Below, piece after piece: positions 1-7,186 of a stretch of DNA of 18,791 bases. This DNA is from Candidatus Woesearchaeota archaeon (GTDB taxonomy: Archaea > Nanobdellota > Nanobdellia > Woesearchaeales > UBA525): NCBI GenBank assembly GCA_003694385.1, contig RFKA01000037.1, positions 1-18,791 on the forward strand, read 5' to 3'. Position 1 is the first letter of the stretch; each line of letters begins with the position of its first letter. Below the pieces are notes generated by a model. The model saw only the letters and a program-made list of their open reading frames with translations, was not told where the DNA came from and made no database searches. The position numbers were made by a program, and so were the translations under genes.

Positions 1-105
1 ATTACGCGGCTCCACGCAGTCGTGTATGGGGGCGCGGCGGCGCGGGAAACCTTCGAGCGCCTCGCGCAGCTCCAGATGCCAGCGAGCAAAACCATTGAAG
101 GGTAA
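1..105 (+). CDS. C-terminal end of an unidentified protein (partial)
   Basis: The first 35 codons of the window are open in frame 1 and stop with TAA at 103-105. They encode 34 residues ending in MPASKTIEG. The reading frame is entered from outside the window, so the gene is truncated at its 5' end. The visible tail reads like an amphipathic C-terminal helix (ARETFERLAQL) and has no motif I can assign. The next gene starts 12 nt downstream on the same strand and lacks a clear Shine-Dalgarno site of its own, so the two may be cotranscribed. Function unknown. Confidence 0.55.
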   Translation: MTRLHAVVYGGAAARETFERLAQLQMPASKTIEG

Positions 106-117
106 CTTCCTGAAAAC

Positions 118-1251
118 ATGGGCTGGGAAAAAGAACTAGCGAACAGCATTACGTCACCTGAAGAACTGTCATCGTATCTCAATCTCTCCCCTGGGGAACA
201 GCGAGGGATTGAAGAAGTAGTCAAGCTCCACCCGATGCGTATCCCGCGCTACTACCTCAACCTCATCGACCCCAAAGACCCCTATGACCCCATCAGGAAG
301 CTCATCGTGCCTTCAATCGCGGAGCTCTCGACAGAGGGAGAGTACGACACAAGTGGCGAGCAAGAGAACACGAAGGGCCCGGGGCTCCAGCACAAGTATG
401 CTCAGACAGCGCTCGTCCTCGCCACGAACCAGTGTGCGGCGTACTGCCGTCATTGTTTCCGGAAGCGGCTCGTCGGCCTGCCGAACAGGGAGATTCTCAA
501 TCGCTTTGATGATGCAGCGCGCTATATTGAGCAGCATCATGAAATAACGAATGTCCTCATCAGTGGCGGCGATCCTTTCGTGTTGAGGACGGAGGTCATC
601 AGGGGTTTCCTCTCCCGCCTCGATACGATTCCCCACTTACAGTTCATTCGCTTCGGGACGCGCACACCCGCGACGTTCCCACAACGCATCACTCGTGATT
701 CATCACTAACTACGCTGCTGAAGGAGTACTCACGCCCAGACCGGCGGCTCTATGTCATCACGCACTTCAACCACCCGCGAGAGCTCACACAGGAAGCACG
801 GGAGGCCGCGGCGCGCATCCAAGATGCTGGCGTGCTCATGTATAATCAGGCGGTGCTCCTCCGCGGCGTGAACGATTCGAGTGTCGTGCTGAGCGACCTC
901 CTCAACAAACTCGTAGGGAGCGGCATTACTCCGTACTACGTATTCCAGTGCCGCCCCGTTAAACGCGTGAAAGAGCAGTTCCAGGTGCCTTTCAGCGAGG
1001 GCATCCCCATCATTGAAGGAGCAAGAGCCCGTTGTAGCGGCCCAAGTAAAGGGTTCACGTTTGCGATGTCCCACCGCTTAGGGAAAATCCAGATCCTTGG
1101 CCTCAGGGACGATGAGATATTCTTCAAGTTCCACGAGGCAAAACACCCTGTTGACGCTGGGCGCTTCTTCAGCAGGCGCTTGCTGAAGGGCGCGGGGTGG
1201 CTCGATGACCTGACTGAAGAGAGTGAGCGCTCAACCAACCCGCTCTCGTGA
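118..1251 (+). CDS. KamA-family radical SAM protein (lysine 2,3-aminomutase-like, substrate unknown)
   Basis: 377 residues. The radical SAM cluster motif is C106-x3-C110-x2-C113 within CAAYCRHCFRKR, followed by the SAM-binding GGDP at 150-153. FNHPRELT (217-224), NQAVLLRGVND (243-253) and YYVFQC (273-278) match the lysine/glutamate 2,3-aminomutase barrel. In that family PLP is held by a lysine near the C-terminus; K323 in HRLGKIQ is the likely equivalent. The two aspartates that bind the substrate side chain in lysine 2,3-aminomutase fall where this protein has QCRP (R279) and MSHR, so lysine is probably not the substrate. It belongs to a divergent KamA branch whose reaction I cannot name. 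It lies 12 nt after the upstream partial gene and converges on the CBS gene with a 5-nt gap. The ATG at 118 has no strong Shine-Dalgarno. Confidence 0.85.
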   Translation: MGWEKELANSITSPEELSSYLNLSPGEQRGIEEVVKLHPMRIPRYYLNLIDPKDPYDPIRKLIVPSIAELSTEGEYDTSGEQENTKGPGLQHKYAQTALVLATNQCAAYCRHCFRKRLVGLPNREILNRFDDAARYIEQHHEITNVLISGGDPFVLRTEVIRGFLSRLDTIPHLQFIRFGTRTPATFPQRITRDSSLTTLLKEYSRPDRRLYVITHFNHPRELTQEAREAAARIQDAGVLMYNQAVLLRGVNDSSVVLSDLLNKLVGSGITPYYVFQCRPVKRVKEQFQVPFSEGIPIIEGARARCSGPSKGFTFAMSHRLGKIQILGLRDDEIFFKFHEAKHPVDAGRFFSRRLLKGAGWLDDLTEESERSTNPLS

Positions 1252-1261
1252 GCTGCTCACG
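1247..1261. terminator. Perfect palindrome spanning both convergent stop codons
   Basis: CGTGAGC-T-GCTCACG is a 7+1+7 perfect inverted repeat. It contains the TGA of the KamA-like gene (1249-1251) and, on the other strand, the TGA of the CBS gene (1257-1259). It could act as a bidirectional transcript-end hairpin. No T-tract follows on either strand, so terminator function is an inference. Confidence 0.4.
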
Positions 1262-2390
1262 CAGCGAGGGCGAGACGCCCCCAGTCTTTGCCGCGCTGCA
1301 CGCTTTTCTCTTTGCGGAGTCTCAGCTTCAAGCGAGCCAGGCACTGCGTGACCGCCTGCTGCACTGTTGCGCCTTCCCCAACGAGTTGGATGTTTAACGT
1401 GCTGGTGTAGAGCCTTATTCTGCACTGCAAGAGGGAGTGCTTCCTTCTCGCGATGGAGCGAAGGTACGCAAAGAGGTGCCCAGTGCCCAACTCGGCTCTG
1501 TGCCGCGTGACGAACGAGACGAGCCGCTCTTTCACTGCGGCCCGCTCAGCTGCTCCAGCGCGGGAGGAGACCTGTACCCGTACAGGAGCTGTTGCACTGT
1601 CGCGCGCGTTCAGGATGTGCTCGAGGATATCGCGCTTCGTAATCATGCCAATGGGGAGTCGCGCCTCATCGACAACGATGACTCCCCCGATACCCTCTTC
1701 TCTCATCGTCGTGATGACCTGCCTGATAGGGTCGTCTTTTGTTACGGTTTCGACTGTAGAGGACATAACAGCCTCAACTGGCAGCGTGAAGAGGGGGCGT
1801 TTCTCGTCCATCGTCGCGAAAATGTCTGTTTCGTTATCCATCGCGATGGCTTTCTGGACGAGGTCATGCATGGAAACGACGCCAACGAGCACGCCTTCAC
1901 TTACGACGGGCAAGCGGGAGATATGGTGGTTCCTGAAGATTATTGCTACGGAGTACAGTGTGTCCTGGGGGGAGCAGACGAGGATATCTCTTGTCATCAT
2001 CGTTTCAGCTTTTGTCTCACCGAAGAGTTTCGGCGCGACCGCCGCGAGGATTGACTCGGCACTGACAACGCCAAGAAGTTTCTCATCTCGGAAGACAGGC
2101 AGTTGGAATGCGTCATTCTCAATCATGAGTCTTACGCACTCGACGAGGCGCTCTTTGGGGGCGACCTTCGGCGCGTGGGTCACGAGTCGTTTCACTTTCG
2201 CCGTCCCCTTGAGGCCACTCCGGATGATGGCGCGGTGGGTGAGGGACCCTTTGTATGTTTCTTCGTCGTAGACGAAGAGAACGTCGGTTTCGCCGTCGAA
2301 GAGTGCGACGGCTTTTGTGAGTGGCTCGTTGGCCTGCACGGTTTTGTAGCGTTGCGTCATTGCGTCGTTTGCGGTTAGCGAGAGTACCAT
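1257..2390 (-). CDS. Four-CBS-domain protein with C-terminal HPF/RaiA-like domain
   Basis: 377 residues. Four CBS motifs are visible at about 7-60, 68-120, 130-182 and 206-262, with typical strings such as LPVVSEGVLVGVVSMHDLV and IGGVIVVDEARLPIGMITKRDIL. CBS pairs usually bind adenine nucleotides and act as energy sensors. Residues about 268-358 (RVQVSSRAG...LYTSTLNIQLVGEGATVQQAVTQ) resemble the ribosome-hibernation HPF/RaiA fold, with a basic tail of KLRLRKEK type. The inferred role is nucleotide-gated control of ribosome activity. The ATG at 2390 is fixed by a strong Shine-Dalgarno, GGAGGTGAT (2396-2404), 5 nt away. Cdc48 lies 58 bp upstream on the same strand. The HPF assignment rests on overall pattern and is less certain than the CBS call. 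Confidence 0.8.
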   Translation of the reverse strand: MVLSLTANDAMTQRYKTVQANEPLTKAVALFDGETDVLFVYDEETYKGSLTHRAIIRSGLKGTAKVKRLVTHAPKVAPKERLVECVRLMIENDAFQLPVFRDEKLLGVVSAESILAAVAPKLFGETKAETMMTRDILVCSPQDTLYSVAIIFRNHHISRLPVVSEGVLVGVVSMHDLVQKAIAMDNETDIFATMDEKRPLFTLPVEAVMSSTVETVTKDDPIRQVITTMREEGIGGVIVVDEARLPIGMITKRDILEHILNARDSATAPVRVQVSSRAGAAERAAVKERLVSFVTRHRAELGTGHLFAYLRSIARRKHSLLQCRIRLYTSTLNIQLVGEGATVQQAVTQCLARLKLRLRKEKSVQRGKDWGRLALAA

Positions 2391-2395
2391 GGTGT

Positions 2396-2404
2396 ATCAC
2401 CTCC
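2396..2404 (-). promoter_or_regulatory. Strong Shine-Dalgarno of the CBS-HPF gene
   Basis: GGAGGTGAT on the minus strand matches the complement of an archaeal 16S rRNA 3' end (AUCACCUCC) in full. It lies 5 nt before the ATG at 2390 and decides that start. Confidence 0.8.
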
Positions 2405-2448
2405 GTTATGCAGAGTGAGCACGATGCGCCACAACGTACTACTCATAC

Positions 2449-4590
2449 TCACTGCTTCTTCTTTGCCGAGCTCAGGACCTCGGCTTTCTTGTTCGCTGCC
2501 TGGATTTTCTTGAAGGCCTCTGCGAAGTGCGTTTCGCTCACGAGCGCTTTCGTATTCTTTCCCGCTTTGTGCTGGCGCATGGCTTCCATGCCTGCTTCTC
2601 GGCAGAGGGCCTCAATGTCGGCGCCCGACCAACCAGCGGTCTTGTCCGCCCACTGTTCGAGCTTGACGTTCTTATCCAAGGGCATGTGCTTCGTGTGCAC
2701 CTTGAAGATTTCCACGCGTGACTGCTTATCAGGCATGGGTATCTCAATCTTAAGGTCGATGCGCCCTGGACGGAGCAGGGCCTCATCGATAAGCTCGGGC
2801 CTGTTCGTCGCGGCGATGATAGCAACACGCTCGAGCTCCTCTACACCGTCAATTTCATTCAGCAATTGGTTGACCATGCGCTCGGTCGCATCAGTCAGTG
2901 AGCTCCCTCGCGCTTTTGAGATGCTATCGAACTCGTCGAAGAAGATGATGGCTGGTGCGACTTGGCGTGCTTTGCTAAAGATTTCCCTGATGTGCTTTTC
3001 TGACTCCCCCACCCATTTCGAGATCAATGATGGGCCCTTCACGGCGATGAAGTTCGCGTCTGCTTCATTCGCAACGGCTTTCGCGAGCAGGGTCTTCCCC
3101 GTACCGGGGGGGCCATAGAGCAAGATGCCTTTGGCTGGTTTGATGCCGAATTTCTTGAAGCTCTCAGGGTCTTTGAGGGGCCACTCGACAACCTCCTTGA
3201 TTTTCTCCTTGACCTGCGTCAGGCCCCCGACATCCTCCCATTTCGTGTGGGGCTTCCTAATGAGCACCTCACGCATCGCGGATGGCTCCACCATCATGAG
3301 CGCCTCTTGGAAGTGCTTCGCCGTGACGACGAGCTTGTCCAGAACATTCGCAGGGACTTTCTCCTTGAACGTCTGGAGGCTCTTCATATATGGCTTGAGC
3401 GCTTTCATCGCTGCTTCCTTGCAAAGGACTTCGAGGTCGGCGCCTGTATAGCCGAGTGTCTTCCGCGCGAGGTAGTCTAGCGAGACATCTTTTGCGAGCG
3501 GCATACCGCGCGTATGAATCTGCAGGATCTCTTTCCGCCCCTTTTCATCTGGGGGGTTGATGCGGAGCTCTCTATCGAAGCGTCCGGGGCGGCGCAGTGC
3601 CGGGTCGACATCGTCGGGCCTGTTTGTCGCAGCCATCACGACGACTTGCCCCCTGCTCCTCAAGCCATCCATGAGCGTGAGGAGCTGGGCAACGACTCTG
3701 CGCTCGACTTCCCCTTTCGCCTCTTCTCGTTTCGGAGCAATCGCGTCAATTTCATCTATGAAGATGACGCTTGGCGCGTTCTTCTCCGCTTCTTCAAAGA
3801 TTTCCCTGAGCTGCTTCTCTGATTCACCGTAGTATTTGCTGATGATTTCCGGTCCTGCTATCGAGTAGAAATGCGATTCTGTCTCCGAGGCGACGGCTTT
3901 CGCGAGCAGGGTCTTCCCCGTACCGGGGGGGCCGGAGAGCAGCACACCTTTTGGCGCACCGATTCCCATCTTCTGGAATACTTCAGGGTGTCGCATGGGG
4001 ATCTCGACCATTTCCCTGATGAGTTCCACTTCATCATGGAGCCCGCCAATATCCTCGTAGGTGACATCTGGAATTCGGAGTGATTCCGCTTTCACGACTT
4101 TCTCAGAGACAGTGATTTGCGTGCGCGGAGTCACCTTTACGACTTTGTTGGGCGTGACAGCACTCACGACGTAGTGGAGTTGATTACCCATGATGTCTAT
4201 GGCGAGCTTCTGGTTTTTGAGAAGTGGGCGGTCGAGGAGTTTGTTGTGAAAGTAAGGTGTTGGGTCGCCGCTGAAGCGGACTTGTTCGATGGGTGAGAGG
4301 GTAATGGTTTGCGCCTCTACCCACTCCGCGACCTTACAAATAACTTCTTCTCCTATGGAGACGCCTGCATTGAATCGGATGATGCCGTCCATCCGGGCAA
4401 CTTTTAATCCTTCATCCTCTGGTTTTGCTCTCCAGGCTGTGGCGACTGCGCGTTGTTTCCCCTTAATCTCTATGATGTCTCCTGCTTCGATGCCGAGTTC
4501 GTCCATGACGTCGCCGGGCAGCCTCACGATGCCGCGGCCCACGTCCATTTGTAATGCTTCTGCAACGGTGAGCTTGATGCCTTCAGTCAT
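2449..4590 (-). CDS. Cdc48/VAT-type AAA+ ATPase (p97 family)
   Basis: 713 residues, close to the usual archaeal VAT/Cdc48 length. An N-terminal substrate-recognition domain (about 1-175, double-psi barrel type with [18 protein letters not shown]) is followed by two AAA+ modules. D1 has Walker A GPPGTGKT at 220-227, Walker B VIFIDEID at 275-282 and arginine fingers in RRPGRFD (333-339). D2 has Walker A GPPGTGKT at 493-500, Walker B IIFFDEFD at 548-555 and LRPGRID near 606-612. The hexamer unfolds proteins and feeds proteases or disassembles complexes. The C-terminus ends SSAKKKQ and lacks an HbYX proteasome-docking motif. The ATG at 4590 is supported by the Shine-Dalgarno AAGGAGGG a few bases upstream. 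It sits between hsp20 and the CBS-HPF gene, all on the minus strand. Confidence 0.97.
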   Translation of the reverse strand: MTEGIKLTVAEALQMDVGRGIVRLPGDVMDELGIEAGDIIEIKGKQRAVATAWRAKPEDEGLKVARMDGIIRFNAGVSIGEEVICKVAEWVEAQTITLSPIEQVRFSGDPTPYFHNKLLDRPLLKNQKLAIDIMGNQLHYVVSAVTPNKVVKVTPRTQITVSEKVVKAESLRIPDVTYEDIGGLHDEVELIREMVEIPMRHPEVFQKMGIGAPKGVLLSGPPGTGKTLLAKAVASETESHFYSIAGPEIISKYYGESEKQLREIFEEAEKNAPSVIFIDEIDAIAPKREEAKGEVERRVVAQLLTLMDGLRSRGQVVVMAATNRPDDVDPALRRPGRFDRELRINPPDEKGRKEILQIHTRGMPLAKDVSLDYLARKTLGYTGADLEVLCKEAAMKALKPYMKSLQTFKEKVPANVLDKLVVTAKHFQEALMMVEPSAMREVLIRKPHTKWEDVGGLTQVKEKIKEVVEWPLKDPESFKKFGIKPAKGILLYGPPGTGKTLLAKAVANEADANFIAVKGPSLISKWVGESEKHIREIFSKARQVAPAIIFFDEFDSISKARGSSLTDATERMVNQLLNEIDGVEELERVAIIAATNRPELIDEALLRPGRIDLKIEIPMPDKQSRVEIFKVHTKHMPLDKNVKLEQWADKTAGWSGADIEALCREAGMEAMRQHKAGKNTKALVSETHFAEAFKKIQAANKKAEVLSSAKKKQ

Positions 4591-4648
4591 GATTATCCCT
4601 CCTTGTGATAGTTTGGTGATTAGGTCATATCCATCTTTTTGGTGGCTG

Positions 4649-4666
4649 AAAAAAATGGTGGAAAAA
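4649..4666 (-). terminator. Oligo-T terminator downstream of hsp20
   Basis: On the minus strand, directly after the hsp20 TAA, come a T5 run (4662-4666) and a T7 run (4649-4655). This is the T-rich form usual for archaeal intrinsic termination. The T7 run can also pair with A5 at the far side of a 10-bp near-perfect stem that begins with CCAT. It would separate hsp20 from cdc48. Confidence 0.5.
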
Positions 4667-4672
4667 GTTGTT

Positions 4673-5143
4673 TTAGTCTACGGAGATGCGTTTTGCTTTT
4701 CTCTTTGATTCAACTTTTGGCATCCGGAGTTCCAGGACGCCGTTTTTGTAACTGGCTTTGATGTTGTCTATGTCGACTCCGTCGGGTACGGGGATGAAGC
4801 GGTAGAAGCCCGCATAGCTTCTCTCGAGACGGTACATCCCTTTCTTCTTCTCCTCCTTCTCGTCTTTCTTCTCTACTTTGATTTCGACTCCGTCATCTGT
4901 CGCGTTGATTTGTATGTCCTTCTTTTCGACTCCAGGCAGCTCGACGGTTGCGACCAACTCACTGTCCGTTTCGGAGAGGTCCATGAGGGCTTGCCGATAG
5001 TTACTGCTCACGATGTCCGTTCCTGGGCCGGTGAGCTGCGGCACGCCACCCCACGCTTCTCGAGCGAAGAGGTCCCCGAAGAGTCGCTCCATCTCGCTCT
5101 GCATCCTCCGCAGGTCATCCCAGATATTCCATCGTTGAACCAT
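4673..5143 (-). CDS. hsp20: Hsp20 / alpha-crystallin small heat-shock protein
   Basis: 156 residues from the ATG at 5143. The N-terminal amphipathic arm (MVQRWNIWDDLRRMQSEMERLF) precedes an alpha-crystallin domain at about 50-140, ending with the family signature YKNGVLELRMPK. The tail ISVD provides an I-x-V motif of the kind used for oligomer docking. A lysine/glutamate-rich loop (KKDEKEEKKKG) lies between strands. It is an ATP-independent holdase that binds unfolding proteins in the cytoplasm. A GTG nine bases further upstream is in frame, but it lies inside the Shine-Dalgarno GGAGGTGAT (5148-5156), so ATG 5143 is preferred. It is divergent from a winged-helix regulator and upstream of cdc48. 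Confidence 0.95.
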   Translation of the reverse strand: MVQRWNIWDDLRRMQSEMERLFGDLFAREAWGGVPQLTGPGTDIVSSNYRQALMDLSETDSELVATVELPGVEKKDIQINATDDGVEIKVEKKDEKEEKKKGMYRLERSYAGFYRFIPVPDGVDIDNIKASYKNGVLELRMPKVESKRKAKRISVD

Positions 5144-5180
5144 TGCGATCACCTCCGTTATGTTGTTAGCTGAACCAACC

Positions 5181-5197
5181 GTTGAGTTAAGCTCAAC
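5181..5197. promoter_or_regulatory. Inverted repeat in the hsp20/wHTH intergenic region, candidate operator
   Basis: GTTGAG-TTAAG-CTCAAC is a perfect 6-bp inverted repeat with a 5-bp spacer. It lies where hsp20 transcription should begin, given minus-strand TATA candidates at about 5204-5211 and 5220-5227. A repressor dimer bound here would block hsp20. The winged-helix protein encoded divergently at 5322 is the obvious candidate ligand (inference). Confidence 0.5.
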
Positions 5198-5219
5198 AAT
5201 AATAATATAACATAATTAA

Positions 5220-5227
5220 TATTTAAA
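5220..5227 (-). promoter_or_regulatory. Candidate TATA box of hsp20
   Basis: The AT-rich stretch reads TTTAAATA on the minus strand. Its expected start site, about 26 bp downstream, is near 5198, giving a leader of about 55 nt that contains the inverted repeat and the Shine-Dalgarno. A second candidate (TTATATTA, 5204-5211) is equally possible. Confidence 0.4.
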
Positions 5228-5290
5228 CTTTTCTATTTTAGTCAAAATAATAAAAGTTAAAATGAAGTTTATTCATTATTTTTGGAAAAA

Positions 5291-5298
5291 TTTAAATA
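5291..5298 (+). promoter_or_regulatory. TATA box of the leaderless wHTH gene
   Basis: TTTAAATA preceded by an A-rich (BRE-like) stretch. Its centre is about 27 nt before the ATG at 5322, which places transcription start at or next to the start codon. Confidence 0.5.
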
Positions 5299-5321
5299 AT
5301 TGTTTGCATATTAAAAGTTGT

Positions 5322-5741
5322 ATGGCACAGCAGATAATCCTACGAGACTTGCAACGACCTAAGAAAGCAAACATTGACGAAGATATCGGCTGGCTCGGCA
5401 GCAGCCTCGGCTTTGTCTCGCGGAAGGATACAGCCCACATGATGAGGCAAATCCTCAAGCGCGTACTCACAGGTATCGCGGAAGAGGAAGGCATCTCGAC
5501 GGAAAGGCTGGCAAGAGAGCTTAACATTGCAATACAGCGTGTCAACTACCACGTACGGTGCTTGGTCGATGCAGGGTTCCTCTACAGGAGAAAGAAACGC
5601 ATCTTCTTGCGGCAGGGAAGTGTCCGGGCCGCGGTCGAGGAAATACGGAAGGACGCAAATAGAATGTTTGACAACCTCCTGGTAATTGCGGACGACATTG
5701 ACCGTTCCCTCGGCCTGAAGAACAGAAACCGTCTCCGCTAA
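5322..5741 (+). CDS. Winged-helix DNA-binding protein, likely regulator of hsp20
   Basis: 139 residues from the ATG at 5322. A longer in-frame ATG at 5262 lies upstream of the TATA box and would add an AT-rich, unlikely N-terminus. Residues about 43-97 form a winged helix: LKRVLTGIAEEEGISTERLARELNIAIQRVNYHVRCLVDAGFLYRRKKRIFLRQ, with the recognition helix near IQRVNYHVRCL and a basic wing (YRRKKRIFL). A C-terminal helix (about 100-131) could dimerise. No metal-binding cysteine cluster is seen. The gene is divergent from hsp20 and the shared region holds an inverted repeat, which suggests a heat-shock repressor analogous in role to Phr. That role is inference from position and fold only. No Shine-Dalgarno is present, so it is probably leaderless. 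Confidence 0.8.
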   Translation: MAQQIILRDLQRPKKANIDEDIGWLGSSLGFVSRKDTAHMMRQILKRVLTGIAEEEGISTERLARELNIAIQRVNYHVRCLVDAGFLYRRKKRIFLRQGSVRAAVEEIRKDANRMFDNLLVIADDIDRSLGLKNRNRLR

Positions 5742-6030
5742 CACCTGCACAAAGAACATTTGGAGGAATTCTCCACCTAAACCATGGATGAGGTGTTGGC
5801 TGCGCCGTCACGCCAGAGGTAAGAGAGCCCCACACCAAAAGCATCCACTCGGCGATTATTCATCGCTCCACTAGTCGCATCTATGAAATTATCCCCGCGC
5901 CGGAGACAGACGCCTAAAACCACCAAGTACGAGCTGAGGAGTCAGAGGGGTCTGTTCCCTAGCCCTACGCACACCTCTTCACTCATGCGACAGTGCTGCA
6001 AGGAAGAGCGGGCTGGGGGTCTGGGAAAGA
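5742..6030. other. Gene-free stretch between the wHTH and Lrp-like genes
   Basis: This is the 3' side of two converging genes, 289 bp long. It holds only a short open frame (5883-6071) with no Shine-Dalgarno and an implausible, cysteine/arginine-rich composition, which I do not accept as a gene. Small stems are present, such as GCGAT-TATTC-ATCGC and an outer GGTGT/ACACC pair around 5791-5840, but nothing I can match to a known RNA family. Confidence 0.4.
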
Positions 6031-6978
6031 CTACGAGTAGTAACTCGTACGATAGATTTTGTCCAACATAAAAGAAGAGTGGGATTCAATCGATTCCCCA
6101 AAGCGATCCTCCATTTCTTCGATGATGGCATAGAACTGCTCGGGGGACTCAACCTCGATTGTCGGCTCGAGGTTCCACTGAGCGAGAACTTCACGGACAC
6201 TGACCGTGTTCGGTTGCGTGTGGAAGTAGTCAAAGAACCGCTTCTTATGCGCACTATTCTTCAGACGAATAAGCAGCTTGTACGTTGTCAAGCCCAGCTT
6301 CTCAAGGTCTATCGCAACCGTGTATTTCTGCACGATGCCTTGTTGCTCCAAGTTCCTGATGCGATAGGCCACAGTCTTCGGTGTTGAACCAACGATTTCT
6401 GCTATGCGCCGAAGGCTTTGGCGTGCGTTTCGAGCAAGCTCGGAGAGTATCGCTTCGTCGAGTGCATCAGTTTCCTCCTTTCCCGGCGCGTCCACCTGTT
6501 GCGCAAGGTGGATGTTTTTCCCTACAAGGTATTTCCTCCCGAAGAAATACGTCTCTATGGTGAATGATAAGGAAGACGTAGCGAGGTAAGGCGCATAGGC
6601 ATTGAAGACATGATTCTTGAATGCATTAAGCTCATACACGTCATTGACGACAACACCGATGAGGAAATCCCATGAGCCCCTGCACGACGCGAGCTCGCTC
6701 GCTTCGGGGAGCCGCTGCAAGTAGTGGAGTATCTCCTGCTTCAAGGGACGCGTGACATTGCGGAATTTCAGGTAGAACTCGGCATGCATCTTCCCCCTCT
6801 TTGCGAGGCTCACGATAGAAGGATAGCCCTTGATGATGCCTTTTGCCTCCAGTTGCTGGATACGATAATGCACAGATTCTTTTTTTATCCGGGCTCGTTT
6901 CCCGATTGAAGAGAGTGTTTGGCGAGAGTTACAGTCCAGTTCACACAATATTACTCGTTCAGTTTTATGCAAGTCCAT
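6031..6978 (-). CDS. Lrp/AsnC-like regulator with two HTH-RAM units
   Basis: 315 residues from the ATG at 6978. HTH 1 is at about 1-50 (MDLHKTERVILCELDCNSRQTLSSIGKRARIKKESVHYRIQQLEAKGII), followed by a RAM-like alpha/beta region at about 62-150. HTH 2 is at about 171-220 (DALDEAILSELARNARQSLRRIAEIVGSTPKTVAYRIRNLEQQGIV), followed by a second RAM-like region to the end. Ordinary Lrp proteins have one such unit in about 150 residues, so this is a fused tandem. A TATA box (TTTAAATA, about 7000-7007) lies about 25 nt before the ATG and no Shine-Dalgarno is present. The message is therefore leaderless, and longer open-frame starts are excluded. It is divergent from the DUF302-CopA operon and might regulate it. 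The ligand is unknown. Confidence 0.85.
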   Translation of the reverse strand: MDLHKTERVILCELDCNSRQTLSSIGKRARIKKESVHYRIQQLEAKGIIKGYPSIVSLAKRGKMHAEFYLKFRNVTRPLKQEILHYLQRLPEASELASCRGSWDFLIGVVVNDVYELNAFKNHVFNAYAPYLATSSLSFTIETYFFGRKYLVGKNIHLAQQVDAPGKEETDALDEAILSELARNARQSLRRIAEIVGSTPKTVAYRIRNLEQQGIVQKYTVAIDLEKLGLTTYKLLIRLKNSAHKKRFFDYFHTQPNTVSVREVLAQWNLEPTIEVESPEQFYAIIEEMEDRFGESIESHSSFMLDKIYRTSYYS

Positions 6979-6998
6979 ATTAAACAATAAAATAGACT

Positions 6999-7007
6999 TA
7001 TTTAAAT
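6999..7007 (-). promoter_or_regulatory. TATA box of the Lrp-like gene
   Basis: The plus strand reads TATTTAAAT, giving ATTTAAATA on the minus strand. It is centred about 25 nt before the ATG at 6978. The TTTAAA core is palindromic, so it could also serve the rightward copper operon, with a leader of about 150 nt. Confidence 0.5.
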
Positions 7008-7186
7008 GGATTTTCCTTTTGTTAGAATTCTTGTAAGAAAGAGTTAAGTAAAAAGGGTTGTTAGCTACAGTGAAACGGAACAGTTTCAGGAGTGGAAAAG
7101 CAGCGTCACAGAACACCGCACGCGGCCTGATTAGGGCGCACCAACAGTGACCAGCGGAGAAGTGCAGACGGTACTAAGGAGGCGAG

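Noticed and set aside
5883..6071. 62-residue plus-strand open frame
   Set aside because: No ribosome site, improbable composition, and it overlaps the 3' end of the Lrp-like gene.
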